From NCBI GenBank assembly GCA_016946835.1, contig JACVTC010000015.1:1683501-1747500 (forward strand): a stretch of 64,000 nucleotides of DNA. Direction: 5' to 3'. The DNA comes from Neocallimastix lanati (nom. inval.). Its lineage: Eukaryota; Neocallimastigomycota; Neocallimastigomycetes; Neocallimastigales; Neocallimastigaceae. The notes under the pieces are model-generated. The model saw only the letters and a list, made by a program, of their open reading frames with translations. It was not told where the DNA came from and made no database searches. Below, piece after piece: positions 43,235 through 53,607 of the stretch (position 1 is the first letter of the stretch; every line of letters begins with the position of its first letter). The position numbers and the translations under genes were made by a program.

Positions 43235-44954
43235 TGATAAAGAATGAAATAGTAATGATATTTTTAATATAAATTCTTAATAATTTGTCACGAATACTAG
43301 TGGATTTGAAGTTAAAATTCACTATTAGATCAATTGAAATTTAATTTAGTTATTGACAAAAAATTATTTTAATTCGATTTTAATTATACAAATAAATATT
43401 AGAAACATTAAATAATTAGAAACCAAAGGGTTTGGACTTATTTATTAAAGATAATTTAATTTAATTTAACCCTTAAGAATTTGATAAAAATAACATGAAG
43501 AAAAACAACGATATCTCAACAAATAATGGAAATATTATATTGATATTCCCACTAAAATATATCCATTGGAAAGCTACGGACGAGAACTACAACATATGTT
43601 GAAATCAACCTTATTGGACAACTAGATAACGAGATATTGGACTTTAAAGATATTTAAATATAAAAATAATATAATTTAATTATTTAATTTAAGACACTAA
43701 ATTATTAAGAAATTTATATTAGATAAATTTCTTAACTTGGAAATTATATTATTAATTTGTATTATTAATTAAAAATACAGAATTAGTTATTAGTAATAGT
43801 TTTATAATATTTTAAATAAGTTTATAAGTTTTATATATTTTATTATTATATTTTTTATTCAATTATTTCTAAAAGATTCTAAGGAATTCTTTACATTCTA
43901 AAGATTTCCGAAAGAGAATTTTTAATTAGTTTTAATATTTTATTTTATTTAATTTTATATTTTATTATTAAATTAGTTTTATTATTAAATTGTTTTATGA
44001 ATAATTATATAGTTATTTTATTAAAAGATTCTTATCAATATTATTTTATTATTATATTTTATATAGTTTATATACATGTATGAATATATTAAGATTAGAA
44101 TGTATTAATTAATTATATTGTAAACTATTAATTTAGTTTAGTATAAAAAGGATTTGAAAATTCCATATTTTGAATTCTTTGTAAGATTACTAATTTAATG
44201 TGTTAACTTAAAGTTAATGAATTAATTATAACAATAAATAATTTTTTATATTAATCTTAGTTAAAATTTATTATTAAAATATATATTAAATAAAAGTTCT
44301 AATAAAACATAAATCTTAAATATTGAAATCTTAATTATAAAACTTTGTGTGTGCTATTTATTATTTAAATTTAATTAAATTGTTATAATTAATAAAAACA
44401 TCTTGACCTGACCAATTTAACCCAAACTAGGAAAGATTTAACTATAATCTTACCTATCTACCTACAAAATACTTTACATAATTTATTATATAATAATATA
44501 TAATTATATTCTTTACTATTAATAATTTTCTTATATTCTATATTAATAATTTTTCATATTAAATTTTATTATTTTAAATATTAATTTATGTAATTAATTA
44601 ATTTATATGATTGGATTTTAATAATATAATTAAATAATATAAAATATGTATAATCCATATTTTTTTTATGAAGGGGGCCTTTCTGAGAAAAGAATTAGAA
44701 ATAGTAGTAAAAATGAATTAGGAATAGTAGTAATTGAAAGGTTTCCCATATTGTTATAAAATAAATATTAATATTAATAAAGTATTTTCAACAATAAAAT
44801 AATTATATAATTTATAAATAATAAATATTTTTAATAATAATTCTTTAAATAAAATTTATAATGTGTAGTAATAATTTCTTTTAGTGTAATTTAGTAATTA
44901 GTTAATTTATCTATTTATTTAATGTTCACACTCCTTTTACAATGAACCTCAACA
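43235..44954 (+). mobile_element. LTR family C (copy C3), interrupted by M
   Basis: Starts TGATAAAGAATG after spacer TTTT, ends CCTCAACA. Split at base 51 by M. Without M it is about 522 bp, matching C1/C2. Confidence 0.85.
43286..44478 (+). mobile_element. Solo LTR M
   Basis: 1193 bp, starts TGTCACGAATACTAG, ends AATACTTTACA; perfect 5-bp duplication TAATT (43281-43285, 44479-44483). Contains TATAAAAAGG with a partial inverted repeat to TTCTTTGTAAG (44140-44186), as in family D, and an end block (CATCTTGACCTGACC) like LTR J. It also has an unusually complex stretch at 43490-43640 (GGAAAGCTACGGACGAGAAC). Confidence 0.78.
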
Positions 44955-44960
44955 TTTTTA

Positions 44961-45895
44961 TGTAAAGAATTAAATTTAAACTTAATTAAATTTAATCCTT
45001 TTCTACAATTAATACTAATAATTAATATTAATCGAGGAATAAAAAGAAAAAATAAAAGAAAATACTTAACACTTAAAATGGATGGAGGAGTTTATTATAA
45101 GAGATTTAGTTAGGCAAATATTTCATAAAATTTTTATTTTTATTAAAATATTTTTTATTAAAAATAATTTTTATTAAGATTTTTGTTATTTTTAAAATAA
45201 TTAAAAATTTATTTTGTTTATTATTATATTATAATTATATTCTTATAATAACTCTTGATTTTCAAAATAAAGAAAATCAAGAATTATTTATAGTAAAGTT
45301 CCAAATCTTAATGAATAACTTTTTAGGAAAAGATTTGGGAGAAAAACCTAAAAAGTTTAATGATCAATTATTAATAAAATTGATCATATGTCAATTGAAT
45401 AAAAACCGATATTTTCCAATCGGAAAACTTCAATTAACATTTGTTTTATTTAAACAATGTCAATTATACATGACATTGTTTTATTTTAATTAATTTTTTA
45501 AATATTAATTATTCTTTTTTCATTTGATTTGTTACATTATGATTTTTAATATAATTTTATAATTATTTCTAAATTATAATTCTATAATTTATATTAGATT
45601 TGTTTAAAATTATATTAATGTAACAATTATTTAAATTAAAACTTAACATTTAATTATCAAATGAATTTTAACAAATGTTAAAAAATATTAATGTTTAATT
45701 TTTTTAATATTATTAATTAATACAATGATAAAGAATAATAATTTTACAATATTAATATTAAATTATTTATAATAATTTTATATTAAAAATATTTTGTAAT
45801 AAAGTTAATAAATTTTATTAAATAATTATTATTTTATTTAATAAAGATTAATAATTATTTTTTATTTTAATAAAAATTAATTATTATTCTTTACA
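44961..45895 (-). mobile_element. Solo LTR Y, relative of E
   Basis: 935 bp, TGTAAAGAATTAAAT...ATTCTTTACA, with 5-bp duplication TTTTA (44956-44960, 45896-45900). Carries the promoter module with its own arm sequences. A short plus-strand open frame over the module is not a gene. Confidence 0.75.
45254..45386 (-). promoter_or_regulatory. U3/promoter module of LTR Y
   Basis: Hairpin CTTGATTTTC (45254-45263) / GAAAATCAAG (45272-45281); TATTTATA; arms CCAAATCTT (45301-45309), AACTTTTTAGG (45317-45327), AAGATTTGG (45330-45338), CCTAAAAAGTT (45347-45357); hairpin TGATCAATT (45361-45369) / AATTGATCA (45378-45386). Both interleaved arm pairs differ in sequence from V, W, E and U yet pair perfectly. 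Confidence 0.72.
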
Positions 45896-46185
45896 TTTTA
45901 AAAAAGAACAAAATAATAATTATTAAATTGTAATAATTTTCATAATATATTACAAATATTCCAATTATAATTATTATTGATTCCTTATTAAACTAAACTT
46001 TCCTATATTCTTCCTTCATGGAAATTCTAAAATATTGATAGTAAATATTATTATTTTTCTAAAAGTTTCTAAAAGATTTCTATATTAAGAATCCCTTAAA
46101 TAAATTTTATAAATTTTTAGAAAATTCTAAATAATTAAAATAAAAAAATATTAATTAATTATTAATATATATAAAAAAAAATTTT
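45896..46185. mobile_element. LTR fragment Z, distantly like family A 5' end
   Basis: Follows the TTTTA duplication of Y. AAAAAGAACA...CTTTCCTATATTCTTC resembles the first ~100 bp of family A. Truncated on the right by an inverted Q-type LTR. Confidence 0.4.
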
Positions 46186-46189
46186 TTTT

Positions 46190-46697
46190 ATTTATTCAGA
46201 ATAAATTATGATAGATTAATGTCATAAATCAAATTTAAATCTAATGATTTTACAACAATTTCAATATGTGGCTTGATTTCTATATATTAATTATATTTAT
46301 AATTAATAATAAAATTTTATAGCATAAATCAATGTTTTAATTATATTCTTATTATTTTATATTTATATTTATATAGTTATTAAATATTTCCTTAAATAAT
46401 AATTATTAATAGTTTATTCTAATCACAAGAACAATTAATTAAATAGTTAATTATAACTAAATAACATAAAAATAAAGCATTTCTCTGAATTAAAAGAAGT
46501 GTCGTCGTTGTTATGTTAATGCTAGTCAAGATTAAAAGTTATATTATGTTAAGTTAGTTTGTAATTAAAAGTATAAGAAAGTTGCTAAATAGTCCATTTA
46601 ATTATATGTAATTTTTATATAAAATAAATAAATAATAAATTAATAAATTTAATAAATAAATCTCAACGAAAGTACATCGAACTTTTGAGTTGTATAT
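46190..46697 (-). mobile_element. Q-type LTR, truncated
   Basis: Reverse of 24859-25409, from the ATTAATGTCATAAATC block to TCGAACTTTTGAGTTGTATATCA. The first ~45 bases of the family are missing. Confidence 0.8.
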
Positions 46698-47062
46698 CAA
46701 TTAGTAATAAATATATTATATAATTTAATTATTATTACCAATTAAAAAAAAAAAAAAAAAAATTTTTTCCCACTAATAAAATTTAAACTTGTTAGTAATG
46801 ACTTTCTAATGTTTTCGAAAAGATCTTATCATATTTATTCAATTATACTCTTAATAAATATAAAATATATTGAATAATTATTAAAATTAATTTCAAAATT
46901 CCTATTTTTAATTCAAATTTTTTTTTATTGAGGCTTTCCAATTAAAATAAAATTGTAAAAGTATAAATAGACCTATGTTTACTCGATAAAAAAAAAACAG
47001 AGTCTTTCTTTAGATTATAATAATACTATTAACAATATTAAAATAATAAAAATAATATTAAT
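46698..47062 (+). other. Unassigned AT-rich segment with a promoter-like stretch
   Basis: An A/T homopolymer (46745-46769) is followed by non-repetitive sequence and AAAGTATAAATAGACCTATG (46956-46975). No open frame. Possibly part of another LTR. Confidence 0.3.
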
Positions 47063-47374
47063 TGTAACGAATGCTAAAATTTGTGTAAAAGGTACGTTTA
47101 TTATTAACTAAAATAACGAATAATAACTAAATCTAAAGGCTAAGATAACTTAACACCTCTCTATTCGAGTTGTTAATAATAAACACTAAATTAATTAATT
47201 CAATAACTATTATTTCTTATTACACTAGAATATAGCGCAGCACTTTATAACTCTATTTGTTATCAGTTGCTGGGCTTACACTGAGTAATATATTTTATTT
47301 AATAATTATATTTTATTTATTTATATTAATATTTTTATCAACAATTTACGTTAATAGTAACGCTAGTGCGTTAC
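47063..47374 (+). mobile_element. Short LTR-like copy P' of the chromovirus LTR
   Basis: Starts TGTAACGAATGCTAAAATTTG and ends CTAGTGCGTTACA, the same terminal 7-8 bases as the P LTR at 51008-51553. Much of the interior differs and no target duplication is seen. Confidence 0.5.
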
Positions 47375-47640
47375 AGTTACAAGTTCAATTGTTATTTATA
47401 CATGTCAATAATATTATGATTGGTAAATAATTTAATTTAACTTAGTTTACTAATCACTAAATAAAATATATTTAAATAAGTATTTAACTATATAATTAAT
47501 TATAAAATAATAAAATTTAATGTACGAAATTAACAAAAGATTTTATTTGATTAGCCGAAATTGCTAGCTGTTTAGAGATACGTTACGTAACCAAAGAACC
47601 ATCATTGGATAGGCTGGAAGTTACCATGTATCTATTACAA
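47375..47640. other. Unassigned segment before LTR B4
   Basis: AT-rich with a compact, GC-richer end (47555-47640) that includes GATACGTTACGTAACC and GTTACCATGTATC, which pair imperfectly. No open frame; origin unknown. Confidence 0.3.
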
Positions 47641-48874
47641 TGATACGGGCTGGGGTTGAAACACTAAGATATTCAAAACAAAAAAAAATAAATATTAACA
47701 CATAACTTTAAAAATAAGTTTGGAAACAAGAAAAAAAAAAATTAAATTTTAAAATATTCTTTATTTAAATTTAAAATTAAAATTATTTGTTCCAAGTATT
47801 AAAAAGAAAGAAATTTATTCTTCTTTTTATACTTTTATTTTAATACATTTTATTTATTATTAATATATTCTTTATAAAAAAAAAACTATTATAACTATTT
47901 TATTTTAATTTTTAACTATTATTTTAAATTATTTTTTTAAAAAAAAAAAAAATAACATTTATTAAATTAAAATATAAAAAATTAATTTAGAGCTTGTATC
48001 ACGAAGGGCATTCCGGGCGGTAGCTTCTTCTTGATATTGTTATTCAGAGAGAGAATTATACAGAATTGATATTTTCTGTATTTTAGATCATTTTTATTAT
48101 TGGAATTCTTCTGTATTTTAGTTCATTTTTATTTTAATAAAGATTTAATTTATTTTTGATTTTTGTTTTATTTTTTAGTTTATTTCAAAGGTTTAGAAAA
48201 TATTATACAGAAACTTATAATTCTGTATTTTATATCAAATATTTATTGAAATAGGTTTTTATTATTCTTAATATAAAAATATGAATTAGTAATGATTTAA
48301 ATATTATATAATTTTTATAAGAATATTTAGTAATAATTTTTATTATATTTAATATTAATAAAAGATTTAATAATTATTTTTATTAGATTTGATATTAATA
48401 AATGATTTTAATAAGACTATTTAATAATAATTTTTATTATATTTGATATTAATAAAAGATTTTAATAAGAATATTTAATAATAATTTTTATTATATTTAA
48501 TATTAATAAAAGAAATTTATAAGAATATTTAATAATAATTTTTATTATATTTAATATTAATAAAAGAAATTTATAAGAATATTTAATAATAATTTTTATT
48601 ATATTTGATATTAATAAAAGATTTTAATAAGAATATTTAATAATAATTTTTATTATATTTAATATTAATAAAAGAAATTTATAAGAATATTTAATAATAA
48701 TTTTTATTATATTTAATATTAATAAAAGAAATTTATAAGAATATTTAATAATAATTTTTATTATATTTGATATTAATAAAAGATTTTAATAAGAATATTT
48801 AATAATAATTTTATTTTATTATTATTAAGAGTATTTAATAGGAAATACAAGGTATTTAGTGACACCCCGTATCA
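47641..48874 (-). mobile_element. 3' LTR, family B (copy B4), of a truncated Ty3/gypsy element
   Basis: Reverse orientation of B1. On the minus strand TGATACGGGG follows a polypurine tract (GCGGGGAGATTA, complement at 48875-48887) and the integrase stop, so this copy is a true 3' LTR and anchors the whole B family. Confidence 0.9.
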
Positions 48875-48886
48875 TAATCTCCCCGC

Positions 48887-50157
48887 TTAAGATGAGACTT
48901 CGTCCCCTGAAGTCTGATTATACCAAGTATAATAATGAACAAGATTTTTCTGGTGTACATTTCTGTCAGCTATTTCACCAGTGTAAATATCACAAATACA
49001 AGCGGTATTATAATTCATTTGAACAATTCTAAAAGGACCAGTGTAAAAGGGGTCTAACTTTCTTATTGAGAAATTTTTAACTAAAACTAAGTCCCCTGGT
49101 TCAAAAACAGTATTCATAGATTTTTGTTGTTTTCTTCTATTTTCCCATAATTTATTAGCATTATCAATATTAGCAGTGGCTTCCATAATGAGTTGTAAAT
49201 TTTCTAATTAAATATTCATCAAAGGTTTCATTTATATTTCTATCATTATATGCAATTGTTAATTCGAATGGTTGTAGATCAGTTCTACCATATAAGAGTT
49301 CAAAACTAGAAAATTTTGTAACTTCACTTTTGCAAGTTCTTAAGGCCCATAAAGCAACTGGAAGAATTTCATCCCAATTCTTTTCTGTTCCTCCAAGTAG
49401 TCTAATATATTTTATAATTTCTCTATTTCTATTTTCAACTTGGCCATTACTTTCAGGATGGTAAGTACTGATGTAATGAACATAAACATTATATAAATCT
49501 AAAAATCCTTTTGTAGCATTGGAAGTAAATTGCGGACCATTGTCAGTGATTAAAATTTCAGGAATGCCATGTCGAGAAAATACATTAGTAAGAAACTTAA
49601 TAACGTCTTTAGATTCAATTGTAGGAAATGGTTCGGCTTCTACCCGTTTTGTAAAATAATCAACTAAAACAATTATGTATTTATTATTTGATTTAGTGAT
49701 AGGTAAGGGTCCTATAATGTCTAAACCAACTCGAGTAAAGGGTAAACCTGGTTTAGTAGCAAATGATTCAGTACCTCTATTAATTGGTTGTGGTCTGTTC
49801 ATTTGACAATCATGGCAAGTTTTAACAAGTAATTCTACATCTTTGGACATGTTTTCCCAATAATATTTCCTTTTAAGTCTATCGTATGTTTTATAATAGC
49901 CTTCATGTCCAACACTATGCGCAGCTAATAATAGTTCTATTTTCTCTTCTTTGTTTTCGACAAATTTACGAATATTTTCTCCGTCTTTAAAATATTTAAT
50001 ATTATCTATAATAATTATTTTCTTTTTCAAATATTCTTTAATAGCAATACTATTATTTAATTCTTCAACTTTAGTATTATTATTGTCATCATTAGTTGTA
50101 ACAAAAGTTATTTCATTTTCATTAAAATTATTTTCAATAGAATCTTTATTTAAAATA
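48887..50157 (-). pseudogene. Integrase of the family B element, one frameshift, 5' truncated
   Basis: Minus-strand frame from the junction at ~50157 through an acidic Asn-rich linker, then the H2C2 finger (HSVGHEGYYKTYDRLKRKYYW...CHDCQMNR), DDE core (VGLDIIGPLP, LITDNGPQFTSNA, HPESNGQVENRNREI) and GRTDLQPFEL to 49170. The frame shifts by one base near 49180. It continues in 48887-49186 as LWENRRKQQ...GDLVLVKNFSIRKLDPFYTGPFRIV and ends by the polypurine tract. Close to G's integrase. RT and everything upstream are missing. Confidence 0.85.
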
Positions 50158-50717
50158 TAATAATTCCAAACAGTACAGATGTTCCTAGAGCTGATGAATT
50201 TACAAAAGATTTTTCAGAATTATTTAAAACACTTAGTGAAAATTTACAACAAGCAAGAAAAAAACAAGAAGAATTTGCAAACAAACATCGTATTGAAGCT
50301 CCAAATTTCAAACCTGGTGATAAAGTATGGTTGAACTGTTCACTTGTAATACATAAAGGAAGTAAAAAATTAAAACCTAGAAAACTTGGTCCTTATAAGA
50401 TTCTTAAGAAAATTTCACCAGTATTTTATCAATTAGAATTACCAACCAATTTAAGAATACATTCCATCATTCACGTATCAGGACTTGAACCCTATTATGA
50501 AGACAATTTTGGAAGAGAAAAAGAACCACCACCACCAATAATTATAAATGAGGAAGAGGAATATGAAGTAGAAGAAATTCTTGATAAAAGAAAACATTTT
50601 GGAAAAACACAATATCTTATAAAATGGAAAGGATATCCATTATCGGATGCATCTTGGGAACCTGAAAGCAATCTTAATTGCCCTAATCTTATTAAAAAGT
50701 TCAATGAAAATAATTAA
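50154..50717 (+). CDS. Integrase C-terminus with chromodomain (element P, 5' truncated)
   Basis: Open from the junction at ~50154. It runs through a charged helix (LQQARKKQEEFANKHRIEAP), the integrase tail with KPGDKVWL and GPY motif (KLGPYKILKKISPVFYQLELP) and VSGLEPYYEDN, then a classical chromodomain in the last ~60 residues: EYEVEEILDKRK, YLIKWKGYP and SWEPESNL. The aromatic cage positions (Y, W, W/Y) are present, so methyl-lysine binding is plausible, unlike the weaker tail of element D. No ATG start exists because the gene is truncated. The catalytic core is absent. Confidence 0.9.
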   Translation, partial: NIIIPNSTDVPRADEFTKDFSELFKTLSENLQQARKKQEEFANKHRIEAPNFKPGDKVWLNCSLVIHKGSKKLKPRKLGPYKILKKISPVFYQLELPTNLRIHSIIHVSGLEPYYEDNFGREKEPPPPIIINEEEEYEVEEILDKRKHFGKTQYLIKWKGYPLSDASWEPESNLNCPNLIKKFNENN

Positions 50718-51007
50718 TTACTCTTAATATCTTTATTAATATCAATATTATTATTACTTAAAGTTTATTATCTTTATTTTATAATTAAAAAACATGTATC
50801 TTAGATAGTTTCTTTTTACATACTATATTTTTAAATCTAAATATTTCATGTATTTTATTATTAACATGTATTTGAAAATTTACTCATGTATAATTCTTTG
50901 ATTAAAAATTTATTTGATATATTATTAATATAGATTAGTTTTTATTATTTTAAAAATAATTTAAATTTAAGATTCGTCTGGTATCCGAATCCTTGAGGAG
51001 GACCATG
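50718..51007 (+). other. 3' UTR and polypurine tract of element P
   Basis: AT-rich, then a hairpin GATTCG-tctggtatc-CGAATC (50972-50992) and the tract TTGAGGAGGACCA (50995-51007) right before the LTR. Confidence 0.65.
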
Positions 51008-51553
51008 TAACGAATACTAAAATTTGTAAAAAGAAATCTTGGTATAGCTGTTAGAGCTATAGCCATGAATCAAACTACTAGAGTTCGATTCACACTTAAA
51101 CCTACTTTTTGAATATTTTATTTTCATTGTTCTAGTTAATTCTTTCCGTATTTTCTTTAAGAATTTCATAGAAATTCTTAATAATTAAATTGAATTTTTT
51201 ATTTTATTTTATCCTTTCTTCCATTAGTTTCTAAATTAACCGAGAAAATCAGTTTTAAACGATTTTTCTAAGATACTAAAATTTTTGAAAATCATACAAA
51301 CTGTTTTTCCGTAAAAAGTATAAATATGAGTAAATTTTCACAAAAGAAATATTTTTAATTCGTGCTTTTATTAATTGATTAATTAATAATAAGTAATTTG
51401 ATATATTACAATATTAATTGATTAATTAATAATTAAATATTTTAAATAAATTTATCTTTAAATAAAACAATTTCTAACAAAACATTTTTTACTTATTATT
51501 AATATTCAGTGCTGCCTATTGTTTTCTCTTATTTGAGTGTCCCTCACGTTACA
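51008..51553 (+). mobile_element. 3' LTR of element P
   Basis: 546 bp, TGTAACGAATAC...CCCTCACGTTACA with terminal inverted repeats TGTAACG/CGTTACA. Near its start are two adjacent hairpins and a GTTCGATTC motif (51045-51100). TATAAATATGAG is at 51320-51331. Confidence 0.78.
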
Positions 51554-51924
51554 ATATTAATATTAAACTATTATTAAATAATTGATAATTCAATAATATA
51601 AAATTAATATTTATAACAATAATATTATTAACTAAAATAATAATTCAATTTCAATTTAAATGTTTTATTTATTAAAATAATTAGTAATTAGATTATTAAG
51701 AAATAGTTAGGCTTTACAAATTTTAATTTGATAAAAAATTATAAATACATGTAATTTTTAGTGAAATAAAATATAATCAATAACTTACTTTTATTAAATA
51801 AATAATTATATTATTATTTTTCTTTTATAAATTTAAATAAATAAATATTGATTTTAAAACAAAATTATATTTATTGTAATTTTATTATTTGTGTTAATTA
51901 TTATTATATTTCCCAAAACTATAT
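51554..51924 (+). other. Spacer upstream of the phospholipase-like gene
   Basis: AT-rich, no repeat family recognised. TATAAATACATG at 51741-51752 could be a promoter. It could hold lost upstream exons but none is visible. Confidence 0.3.
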
Positions 51925-52557
51925 ATGTGCAATATGAGGAAAGATAATACAATTTATTATTATTATACATCCGGTTTGAAACAACCTGCATGTGGTATAA
52001 ATATTAGTAATAATAAAAAGGAAAATAAAAACGTTAGTACCACCAAAGGAGATAAATTTGATCAAGAAACTTGCATTTCGTCCAATTCACGTTTGTGGTA
52101 TTTCAGTTCAACTGAACCCTGTGAATGGACTTATTATTTAAGTCCTTCCAATAAAAATATAATTGATATTTCTGCATCTTGTAATGATTATGGCTGTTTA
52201 ACCAGATATGGTTGGGTGTATATGGAAGACACTTGCTATTATAATAAAGATCCAATCATAGATGATGCTAACTGGATGGGGTATCTTGACGAAACGCTAA
52301 AAATAAATCAAATTAATATCCCAGGTACCCACAATAGCGGTACCTATGCCATAGATAATACTAATATTTTTGAATCAGTGCTAAGAAATAAACTTGGGAA
52401 AACGCAAAATTATGATATTACCGATCAACTAAATAGTGGAATTCGATATCTAGATCTCAGACTTGAAATCAATGACAATGATGAACTCCATATTACTCAT
52501 GCTGGGTATGATTATGAACCAAACCATTTTTGGTACGGTGCCGAATTAAAAATATAA
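51925..52557 (+). CDS. PI-PLC X-domain phosphodiesterase, C-terminally truncated
   Basis: 210 codons; the only cellular-type gene here. Residues ~1-105 are a Cys-rich N-terminal region (PACGINIS, ETCISS, SCNDYGCLTRYGW, DTCYYN). From ~110 the N-terminal half of a phosphatidylinositol-specific phospholipase C X domain follows: INIPGTHNSGTY with the first catalytic His, ITDQLNSGIRYLDLRLE, then LHITHAGY with the second His-type motif. The protein stops at FWYGAELKI, where a complete domain would need another ~100+ residues. No signal peptide or downstream exon is seen. Such enzymes cleave phosphoinositides or GPI anchors. This copy is probably a fragment or lacks an unrecognised exon. Base composition is less extreme than its surroundings. 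Confidence 0.8.
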   Translation: MCNMRKDNTIYYYYTSGLKQPACGINISNNKKENKNVSTTKGDKFDQETCISSNSRLWYFSSTEPCEWTYYLSPSNKNIIDISASCNDYGCLTRYGWVYMEDTCYYNKDPIIDDANWMGYLDETLKINQINIPGTHNSGTYAIDNTNIFESVLRNKLGKTQNYDITDQLNSGIRYLDLRLEINDNDELHITHAGYDYEPNHFWYGAELKI

Positions 52558-53039
52558 TTTTAATAAAGTTAAATAGTAAATAATTATATATAAATAGTAA
52601 TAATTAAATTTAAAATAATATAAAAAAAAAAATATTAGTAAAGATAGTAAAGATAATATATAAATTGAACCAATAGGATTTAATAAAAATATATAAATAT
52701 GAAAGAAAAATGATTTTTTTTAGATAGACATAGTTTAATTAGATTAGAATTAGGAATTTATAAATCTGAGTTAGGAATACTTAGAAAATAATTATTTTAG
52801 TTAAATTTAAAATAAATACTTATTAAAGTTAAGGTTTAATTATTCAAGGGAATAGATTAAAATAACTAATAAGTATTTAAAAATAATTAATGTAAAAAAA
52901 TATAAATTTTAATAAAACAAAACGACAACAAATATTCTTTTATCTTTTTCTTATTATTTTTTTATTTAATCTTTTTATGTGATAATTATTATAATTCTTT
53001 TATTAGAATATATAATTTTATAATAAAACTTGCATTTAT
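52558..53039. other. Spacer downstream of the phospholipase-like gene
   Basis: AT-rich, with AATAAA-like signals at 52563 and no recognised repeat until family A begins near 53040. No continuation of the X domain is found in any frame. Confidence 0.4.
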
Positions 53040-53604
53040 TATTAAAAAGTATTATTAATTATTATAAAAATTATTATTTAAATATTATCAAATTTATTAT
53101 TAAAATTATTAATTAAATATTATAAAATTTTTATTTTATTTTTGAAAATAATTACAAGTATTATTTATAATAATTAAAGATTATTAAATTTATTATATTA
53201 ATCTTTAAAAACATTTTATTTAACTTAAAAATATCGAAGAAAATAGTAAAAAATATTTTCTATATATTTATTTTATAATTATTTTTAATTAAATTATATT
53301 TAAATATTATATTATTATATTTATAAAAATTAAAACAAAAATGAATTATTGATATAAAATTAATTCAATAATTCTATAAAATTATTTAAATTATAAACAA
53401 ATAATTATAATTAAATCTACTAAAAAAATATAAATATCACAAAGAATTCTTAAAATAAAAGTATGTACTTGAAGAAAAATATTAAATATTAATAAATAAT
53501 AAATAATTTTATTAAAAAAAGAATTTTATTAAACCTATTAAATCAAAGTCGGGTAACTCCCATCCCCCCTGCTTGATTTAATTAGTCTAACCCTGAGTCT
53601 ACCA
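53040..53604. mobile_element. LTR family A, 3' part (copy A4)
   Basis: Matches A2/A3 from the ATTATTATTTAAATATTATC block to GAGTCTACCA. The hairpin at 53544-53580 has lost some pairing. The 5' end is missing. Confidence 0.75.
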
Positions 53605-53607
53605 AAA

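Noticed and set aside
45311-45493. 60-codon plus-strand ORF
   Set aside because: Overlies the interleaved inverted repeats of LTR Y and has no counterpart in V, W, E or U.
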